Under the pieces are notes generated by a model, which did no database searches, was not told the DNA's origin, and worked only from the letters and a program-made list of their open reading frames with translations. Below are positions 5,250-11,096 of a DNA stretch of 13,074 nt, piece by piece (the stretch's first letter is position 1; the number at the start of each line of letters is the position of its first letter). Both the position numbers and the translations under genes were made by a program. Origin of the DNA: JBDZUZ01 sp040255445 (GTDB lineage Bacteria; Planctomycetota; Phycisphaerae; Phycisphaerales; UBA1924); NCBI GenBank assembly GCA_040255445.1, contig JBDZUZ010000108.1, forward strand, positions 1-13,074, written 5' to 3'.

Positions 5250-7505
5250 ATGGCACGACGACCGCAGAAGAATGGCGCAAAGGCGCCACAGTCCAAGGAA
5301 AAGTCGCTTGAGTCCTGGATCTGGGACGCCGCCTGCTCGATTCGGGGCGCGCAGGATGCGCCCAAGTACAAGGACTTCATTCTCCCACTTATCTTCGCGA
5401 AGCGACTCTGCGATGTCTTTGACGATGAGGTGAACCGCATCGCGGAGGGGGTCGGCTCACGGGTCAAGGCGTTCAAGCTGGTAGACAGAGACCACAAACT
5501 CGTCCGCTTCTATATCCCGCTGCGACCCACCGATCCTGAGCAGCCGGTATGGTCGGTCATCCGCGGCTTGACCAAGAAGATTGGCGAGGGCGTGACGGAC
5601 CATCTCCAGACGATCGCCAAGGCTAACCCGCCGCTGAAAGGGATCATCGACCGGGTGGACTTCAACGCCACCACCCACGGCCAGCGCGACCTCGAGGATG
5701 ATCGCCTCTCCAACCTTATTGAGAAGATCAGCGAGAAGCGCCTAGGCCTCAAGGACGTCGAGGCCGACATCATCGGTCGCAGCTACGAGTACCTGATCCG
5801 CAAGTTCGCGGAAGGTGGTGGTCAGTCAGCTGGTGAGTTCTTCACGCCCCCCGAGGTAGGCCAGATCATGGCCCGCATCATGGACCCGCAGCCGGGCATG
5901 AGCGTGTACGATCCCTGTTGCGGCTCGGCGGGCTTGCTCATCGCATGCCAGCATGTGCTCGACGAGGCGATGCACCGGCGCAGCAAGACCAAGTATGCCC
6001 CGCTGAAGATGTACGGCCAGGAGTACACAGCGCTGACCTGGGCCATGGCGGGGATGAACATGATCATCCACGACATGGAAGGCCAGATCGAGATCGGCGA
6101 CACCTTCAAGAACCCCAAGTTCCGCGGGACTACCGGTTTGAAGCGGTTCGATAGGGTGATCGCAAATCCGATGTGGAACCAAAAGTCATTTGTAGCCGCT
6201 GACTACGAAGACGACGAGTTCTCCCGATTCGAGCTTGGGGTCGCACCGGACAACACTGCAGACTGGGGATGGATGCAGCACATGCTGGCGTCGACTCGCC
6301 CAGGCGGAAAAATGGCCGTAGTACTCGACACGCCCGCTGTCTCCCGAGGAAGTGGAAACAAGGCGAAAAGTCGTGAACGTGAAATCCGCAAGGCCTTCGT
6401 GGATCGGGGCCTCATCGAAACCGTGATCCTGCTCCCTGAGAATTTGTTTTATAACACGGGTGCGCCCGGCTTGATCATTGTGATAAATACGGCGAGGGCT
6501 CACGGCGCCCCGGTGCGCCTTATCAATGCATCACAACTGTTTGAGAAGGGACAGCCGAAGAACTTCCTCGCCGATGCTCACATCAACCGGATCGTTGAAG
6601 CGGCTTCCTCGGATGTCGATATTGACGATCTATGCCGTGTCGTACCTGCCACGGTGATAGAGGACTTGGACTACGACCTAAGCCCCAGCCGTCATGTGCC
6701 CTTAGATCCTCAAATCCCTGTCGTGCCGCTCGAGCTTGCTGCAAAGGCTGAGGAAGCCGCCGCCGTGGTCGCCACGGGGCAAAGGTCGCGTCGAGTTGCT
6801 CTATTTAGCCAACTGAGTGAAACAGGTGTCGTTGCCCCCGCGGAGCGAGGCTGGCTTTCCGTCGCTATCGGCTCCGTGCTGACCAAGAAGATCAGCGGTG
6901 AGTGGGGCGAGGATGCACCCCTTGAAGGCGTCTCCTCCTCAAGATGCCTCGTCATTCGAGGCACCGACTTCCCTGAGGTAGCGCAGTTGCGGTTGGCCGA
7001 GGTCCCGATCCGCTTCGTGCCGGAGCATACGGCCATCAGGAAGCGGCCGACAACCGGCGACGTGCTCGTGGAGACTTCGGGTGGTGGCAAATATCAGAAC
7101 ACGGGGCGCGCGCTCTATATCAGTGAAGAGCTAGTCACTGCTACTGAGGGGGCGCTGCTGCACACTAACTTTACTAAACTTCTTCGAGTCGACCAGAGGA
7201 GGATACTACCGAAATATTTTTATTATTACTGGTCGATGCTGTACGACCTTGGCCGCACCGCCAGGTACGAGAAGCAGCCTACAAGCATCAAGAACTTCAA
7301 GCTGGATGACTTCCTAGCACACGAGCAAATCGCCTTTCCGGCGGACAAGAAAGAGCAGGCCGCGGTTGTGGAGGCGCTCGATGCCATACACGGCGAGCTT
7401 AGGAGCATCGACACGGCCCGTAACATGCTGCTTTCGGTTAGGCATGCCGCATTCAAGTCGCTGTTCAGTGCGCAGTGGTCTGCCACGGCTTCCACAAGAA
7501 TATAG
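5250..7505 (+). CDS. hsdM: Type I restriction-modification HsdM-HsdS fusion (single TRD)
   Basis: The 751-aa protein is an N6-adenine methyltransferase fused to half a specificity subunit. Residues about 18-170 are the HsdM N-terminal helical domain (SLESWIWDAACSIRG). The N6_Mtase domain follows, with FTPPEVGQIM from F198, motif I DPCCGSAG (221-228) and motif IV NPMW (306-309), where NPPF/Y/W is usual. DYDLSPSRH (474-482) ends the methylase. From W535 a Methylase_S target-recognition domain runs to the end, closing with the conserved KEQAAVVEALDAI helix (E702, Q703) and a helical spacer. Only one TRD is present and no separate hsdS exists here. Two fused subunits may pair to read a symmetrical bipartite site. 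GAGGAG at 5233-5238 may be the ribosome site. Codon use shifts near 6150. Confidence 0.92.
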   Translation: MARRPQKNGAKAPQSKEKSLESWIWDAACSIRGAQDAPKYKDFILPLIFAKRLCDVFDDEVNRIAEGVGSRVKAFKLVDRDHKLVRFYIPLRPTDPEQPVWSVIRGLTKKIGEGVTDHLQTIAKANPPLKGIIDRVDFNATTHGQRDLEDDRLSNLIEKISEKRLGLKDVEADIIGRSYEYLIRKFAEGGGQSAGEFFTPPEVGQIMARIMDPQPGMSVYDPCCGSAGLLIACQHVLDEAMHRRSKTKYAPLKMYGQEYTALTWAMAGMNMIIHDMEGQIEIGDTFKNPKFRGTTGLKRFDRVIANPMWNQKSFVAADYEDDEFSRFELGVAPDNTADWGWMQHMLASTRPGGKMAVVLDTPAVSRGSGNKAKSREREIRKAFVDRGLIETVILLPENLFYNTGAPGLIIVINTARAHGAPVRLINASQLFEKGQPKNFLADAHINRIVEAASSDVDIDDLCRVVPATVIEDLDYDLSPSRHVPLDPQIPVVPLELAAKAEEAAAVVATGQRSRRVALFSQLSETGVVAPAERGWLSVAIGSVLTKKISGEWGEDAPLEGVSSSRCLVIRGTDFPEVAQLRLAEVPIRFVPEHTAIRKRPTTGDVLVETSGGGKYQNTGRALYISEELVTATEGALLHTNFTKLLRVDQRRILPKYFYYYWSMLYDLGRTARYEKQPTSIKNFKLDDFLAHEQIAFPADKKEQAAVVEALDAIHGELRSIDTARNMLLSVRHAAFKSLFSAQWSATASTRI

Positions 7506-7531
7506 TCCATTCTATGACTTGAGGATTGTGC

Positions 7532-10489
7532 ATGGCGAGCAAGCCGGGCGAGCACAAAACGGTTCAGGCCCGCATCCTCGCGTACGCTGAAGCGATCGGC
7601 TGGCAATTTGTACCTCGCGCTCAGGCTGAGGAACGCCGCGGCTTCGACCGCTCCAAGGCCAGCGCCGCCGAGCAGGCCCGCGACGCCTCTCCCTATTTCG
7701 ACGACCTACTCGACGCCCAGGTCTGCAGGCTCAACCCCAAGTACGTAGAGGGCCGGGGTGCCCTGGTCGGCGACCTCCGTCGCCTCCACGCCACTATCGC
7801 CGGCAACCGCGACCTCCTCGGCTACCTCCGCAACGCGGCCACCTTCTACGACAAGGTGGCGAAACGGGAGCTGAACCTCACGGTCATCGACTACGAGCAC
7901 CCAGAGAACAACATCTTCGAGGTCACGGAGGAGTTCTACTGCCACAACGGACGCCACGGCATCCGCGAGGATGTCGTCTTCCTGATCAACGGCATCCCCG
8001 TCCTGGTCATCGAGTGCAAGAACGCCACCAAGGACGAGGCCATCGCTCTCGGCGTCGACCAGATCCGCCGCTACCACGCCGAGACCCCGGAGATCATGGT
8101 CCCGCAGATGGTCTTCACCGCGACCGAAGCGATCGGGTTCTCCTACGGCGTCACGTGGAACCTGATCCGCCGGAACATCTTCAACTGGAAGGATGAGCAA
8201 AAGGGGAAACTGGAGGCGAAGGTCAAGAGTTTCTGCTCGCCCGCCCATGTGCTGGCTCTCCTCAAGGACTACATCCTCTTCGCGGAGAAGGATGAGGAAC
8301 TCCAGAAGTACATCCTCCGCCAGCACCAGACCGCCGCGGTGGAGAAGGTGGTCGAGCGGTGCCTGACCGCCCCCGTCAAAAAGCCCGAGGCCCGCCGCGG
8401 GCTGGTCTGGCACACGCAGGGCAGCGGCAAGACCTACACCATGATCAAGACCGCCGAGCGGCTCTTCAAGGCCGCGGAGGCGGACAAACCAACGGTGCTG
8501 GTGCTGATCGACCGCAACGAGCTCGAGGACCAGATGCTGCGCAACCTCGCCGCGCTCGGGCTCCAGAACGTCCAGCACGCCCACAGCATCGCGGCCCTGA
8601 ACAAGCTCCTCAAGGACGACTATCGCGGGATCGTCGTTTCCACGATCCACAAGTTCCAGGGGATGCCGCCGGACCTCAACACCAGAGCGAACATCTTCGT
8701 GCTGATCGATGAGGCCCACCGCACCACCGGCGGGGACCTCGGCAACTACCTGATGGCCGGCGTGCCGAACGCCGTCTTCATCGGATTCACGGGCACGCCG
8801 GTGGACAAGACGGCCTATGGCAGGGGGACTTTCAAGACCTTTGGCACGGCGGACCCGGGCGGGTACACCCACAAGTACTCGATCCGGGAGTCGATCGAGG
8901 ATGGGACGACGCTCCCGCTCTACTACAACCTCGCGCCCAACGAGATGCTGGCGAGCGAGGAACTGATGGAGAAGGAGTTCTGGTCGGTCGCCGAAACCGA
9001 GGGCGTCACGGACATCGAGGAGCTCAACAAGATCCTCGACCGGGCTGTGAACCTCAAGAACTTTCTCAAGGGTGACGAGCGGGTGGACAAGATCGCCCGA
9101 TATGTGGCTGAGCATTACGTCCAGAATGTGGAGCCGCTGGGATACAAGGCGTTCCTGGTCGGCGTGGACCGCCCTGCGTGCGCCAAGTACAAGGCGGCAC
9201 TCGACAAGTATCTCCCCCCCGAGTACTCGGAGGTGGTGTACACGGGCAACAACAACGACGGTCCGGAGCTCAAGAAGCACCACATCGAGGAGAAGAAGGA
9301 GAAGCAGGTCCGCAAGGACTTCGCGAAATCGGCGAAGCTGCCCAAGGTACTCATCGTCACCGAGAAGCTGCTCACAGGCTATGACGCCCCGGTGCTGTAT
9401 GCGATGTACCTGGACAAGCCCATGCGTGACCACACGCTGCTGCAGGCTATCGCCCGGGTCAACCGGCCCTACGAGGTGGAGAACGCCGATGGCACCACCA
9501 GCCTGCGCAAGCCCCACGGGTTCGTGCTGGATTTCGTGGGCATCTTCGACAAGCTCGAGAAGGCCCTTGCGTTCGACTCTGACGAGATCAACGCCATCGT
9601 GAAAGACCTCGGCCTGCTCAAGGTCCTCTTCAAGAACAAGATGACGCAGAAGGCCCCCGACTTTCTCAAGCTCGTCCGGCATGACTTCAATGACAAGGAC
9701 GTGGACGGGCTCATCGAGCACTTCAAGGACAAGGACCGCCGCAAGGAGTTCTTCAAGGAGTACAAGGAGCTCGAGATGCTCTACGAGATCATCTCGCCCG
9801 ATGCATTCCTACGCCCATTCATCGACGAGTACACATCGCTCTCGGCCATGTACGCGGTGGTGGCGGGCGCCTACAGCCGAAAGGTGTACGTGGATCGGGC
9901 TTTTCAGCGGAAGACCAACGAGCTTGTCCAGAGGCACGTGACTTCTAGCCCGATCGCTGCGGTGAGCGACTTCGTGAAGATCGATGAGCGGACGATCGAC
10001 CTGATCAAGGCCAAGCAAGGGGGGGATGACACGAAGGTCATCAACCTGATCAAGAGCATCGAGAAGACTGCTGAAGATGAGTCGGGGGATCCGTTCCTGG
10101 TGGCGATGGCCGCGCGGGCGCTGCAGGTCAAGGAGAGCTACGAGGATCGGCAGAAGAGCACGCAGGAGGCCCTCGACGAGCTCTTCGCGGAGATCAAGGC
10201 GAACGAGGAGCGGAAGAAGCGCCAAGCCGAGAAGGGCTACGACAACCTTCGGTTCTTCGTGTACTCGCTACTCGGAGAGTTGAACATTGGCGAGGCCGAG
10301 TCGGTCAGCGGGCGGATCGCGAGGGCGTTCACAGAGCATCCAAATTGGCGGACAAGCGAGGCGGACCTTCGGGAGGCACGCAATGCGACCACTTTCGCGC
10401 TCGCAGCGACGTTGGACGACATCGATGAGGTCGCCGCGATCGTTGAAAGGCTCGTGAGCAGTCTCTCGCAGTCAGGTGACGCAGGATGA
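7532..10489 (+). CDS. hsdR: Type I restriction endonuclease subunit R
   Basis: This 985-aa protein is the motor and nuclease subunit. The PD-(D/E)xK nuclease has D147 and E161-C-K163 (VLVIECKN). The SF2 translocase follows, with Walker A QGSGKT (296-301), DEAH box 393-396, motif III GFTGTP (418-423) and motif VI QAIARVNR (638-645). A long helical C-terminal domain, used in type I enzymes for docking on the methylase core, fills the rest. The enzyme binds unmodified sites through the M-S protein, pumps DNA using ATP and cuts at distance. The ATG at 7532 has GAGG seven bases before it; a TTG at 7526 is also in frame but less likely. It begins 26 bases after hsdM and overlaps the next gene by ATGA. 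All key motifs are intact. Confidence 0.95.
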   Translation: MASKPGEHKTVQARILAYAEAIGWQFVPRAQAEERRGFDRSKASAAEQARDASPYFDDLLDAQVCRLNPKYVEGRGALVGDLRRLHATIAGNRDLLGYLRNAATFYDKVAKRELNLTVIDYEHPENNIFEVTEEFYCHNGRHGIREDVVFLINGIPVLVIECKNATKDEAIALGVDQIRRYHAETPEIMVPQMVFTATEAIGFSYGVTWNLIRRNIFNWKDEQKGKLEAKVKSFCSPAHVLALLKDYILFAEKDEELQKYILRQHQTAAVEKVVERCLTAPVKKPEARRGLVWHTQGSGKTYTMIKTAERLFKAAEADKPTVLVLIDRNELEDQMLRNLAALGLQNVQHAHSIAALNKLLKDDYRGIVVSTIHKFQGMPPDLNTRANIFVLIDEAHRTTGGDLGNYLMAGVPNAVFIGFTGTPVDKTAYGRGTFKTFGTADPGGYTHKYSIRESIEDGTTLPLYYNLAPNEMLASEELMEKEFWSVAETEGVTDIEELNKILDRAVNLKNFLKGDERVDKIARYVAEHYVQNVEPLGYKAFLVGVDRPACAKYKAALDKYLPPEYSEVVYTGNNNDGPELKKHHIEEKKEKQVRKDFAKSAKLPKVLIVTEKLLTGYDAPVLYAMYLDKPMRDHTLLQAIARVNRPYEVENADGTTSLRKPHGFVLDFVGIFDKLEKALAFDSDEINAIVKDLGLLKVLFKNKMTQKAPDFLKLVRHDFNDKDVDGLIEHFKDKDRRKEFFKEYKELEMLYEIISPDAFLRPFIDEYTSLSAMYAVVAGAYSRKVYVDRAFQRKTNELVQRHVTSSPIAAVSDFVKIDERTIDLIKAKQGGDDTKVINLIKSIEKTAEDESGDPFLVAMAARALQVKESYEDRQKSTQEALDELFAEIKANEERKKRQAEKGYDNLRFFVYSLLGELNIGEAESVSGRIARAFTEHPNWRTSEADLREARNATTFALAATLDDIDEVAAIVERLVSSLSQSGDAG

Positions 10490-10821
10490 GCAGTGCCGTT
10501 ACGAAAGCGCGATTTCGGGAACGTGTCGCGGCGTGGGCCGCGCGGCTCGATGTGTCGTACCGGTCGCTCGCGATCCGGGAGATGCGGAACAAGTGGGCCT
10601 CCTGCTCGACGAACGGTCGATTGACCTTCGACGCAACGCTGATGGAGCTAGCCCCGGATCTGCAGGACTATGCGATCGTGCACGAGTTGCTGCACCTGAG
10701 TGTGCCGAACCACGGCAAGCTGTGGAAGAGCCTGATGCGAGCGCATCTGGGGGATTACGAGCGATCAGAGTCGCGGCTGAAAGCGTTCGCCGATCGCGGT
10801 CACCGGAGAGCTTCCGCGTAG
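10486..10821 (+). CDS. YgjP-type (DUF45) zinc metallopeptidase
   Basis: The 111-aa protein carries the YgjP/DUF45 signature: KWASCSTNGRLTFDATLM, then the zinc motif HELLH (66-70) with the third His at H76 in VPNHGKLW (HExxH-x5-H), then a short helical tail. It is shorter than E. coli YgjP (about 167 aa) and is mainly the catalytic core. Its ATG overlaps the hsdR stop (ATGA), so translation is coupled to hsdR. Small YgjP-like peptidases are often found beside type I restriction genes; their role there is not established. Regulating HsdR by proteolysis is a possible job, by analogy with ClpXP control of type I enzymes, but that is speculation. Confidence 0.87.
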   Translation: MSSAVTKARFRERVAAWAARLDVSYRSLAIREMRNKWASCSTNGRLTFDATLMELAPDLQDYAIVHELLHLSVPNHGKLWKSLMRAHLGDYERSESRLKAFADRGHRRASA

Positions 10822-10830
10822 TTCAGGCTG

Positions 10831-10847
10831 GCAGGCCAGAGGCCTGC
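10831..10847. terminator. Perfect 7-bp hairpin between convergent genes
   Basis: GCAGGCC-AGA-GGCCTGC is a perfect stem with a 3-base loop. It starts 10 bases after the metallopeptidase stop and ends 7 bases before the stop codon of the opposite-strand small gene. There is no U-tract. It may serve both transcripts, and also resembles dispersed GCAGGC/GCCTGC repetitive hairpins. Confidence 0.5.
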
Positions 10848-10854
10848 ACCACAC

Positions 10855-11013
10855 TCACTCCACCGGTCTGCGTTCGACGGTGAGTGTTGTTGGGCGGCCT
10901 TTTCCGCCGCGGCGGCGGGCGCGTTTGGGGAGGAGGGCGCGGAGGATGAAGAGGACCGCCGCGGCGGTGATGAGGGTGGCGAGCCAGAATTGGGGGTCGG
11001 TGAGAGGGAACAT
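10855..11013 (-). CDS. 52-aa single-span membrane protein downstream of feoB
   Basis: This short gene reads from an ATG at 11013 to a TGA at 10855. The protein starts MFPLTDPQFW, continues with a hydrophobic span LATLITAAAVLFILRALL (about residues 11-28), then a strongly basic PKRARRRGGKGR and a polar tail PTTLTVERRPVE. By the positive-inside rule the tail should be cytoplasmic. It follows feoB by 83 bases on the same strand and is likely co-transcribed. Small membrane proteins often accompany FeoB, but the known FeoB-associated family is Cys-rich and this protein has no cysteine. C-ending codons match feoB, which supports real coding. Function unknown; a FeoB accessory role is inferred from position. 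Confidence 0.72.
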   Translation of the reverse strand: MFPLTDPQFWLATLITAAAVLFILRALLPKRARRRGGKGRPTTLTVERRPVE

Positions 11014-11015
11014 AA

Positions 11016-11043
11016 AGCTTACAGCTCACAGCTTACAGCTGAC
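11016..11043. repeat. Heptanucleotide array 5 (AGCTTAC x4)
   Basis: There are four 7-bp units, AGCTTAC, AGCTCAC, AGCTTAC and AGCTGAC. The array ends two bases before the ATG of the 52-aa gene on the - strand, so it fills that gene's ribosome-binding region. Confidence 0.95.
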
Positions 11044-11054
11044 ATTCAAGGCAG

Positions 11055-11082
11055 AAAGCGTAAAGCGTACAGCGTAAAGCGT
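11055..11082. repeat. Heptanucleotide array 6 (AAAGCGT x4)
   Basis: There are four 7-bp units, AAAGCGT, AAAGCGT, ACAGCGT and AAAGCGT, then a partial ACAG. It lies 14 bases downstream of the feoB stop codon on the - strand and 11 bases from array 5. Confidence 0.95.
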
Positions 11083-11096
11083 ACAGGGGGAATGGG

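Noticed and set aside
7706..9721. A 671-aa open frame on the - strand opposite hsdR
   Set aside because: It is a GC-driven shadow of hsdR, with biased composition (Val, Leu, Glu, Asp, Arg) and no family motif; hsdR carries all expected helicase and nuclease motifs.
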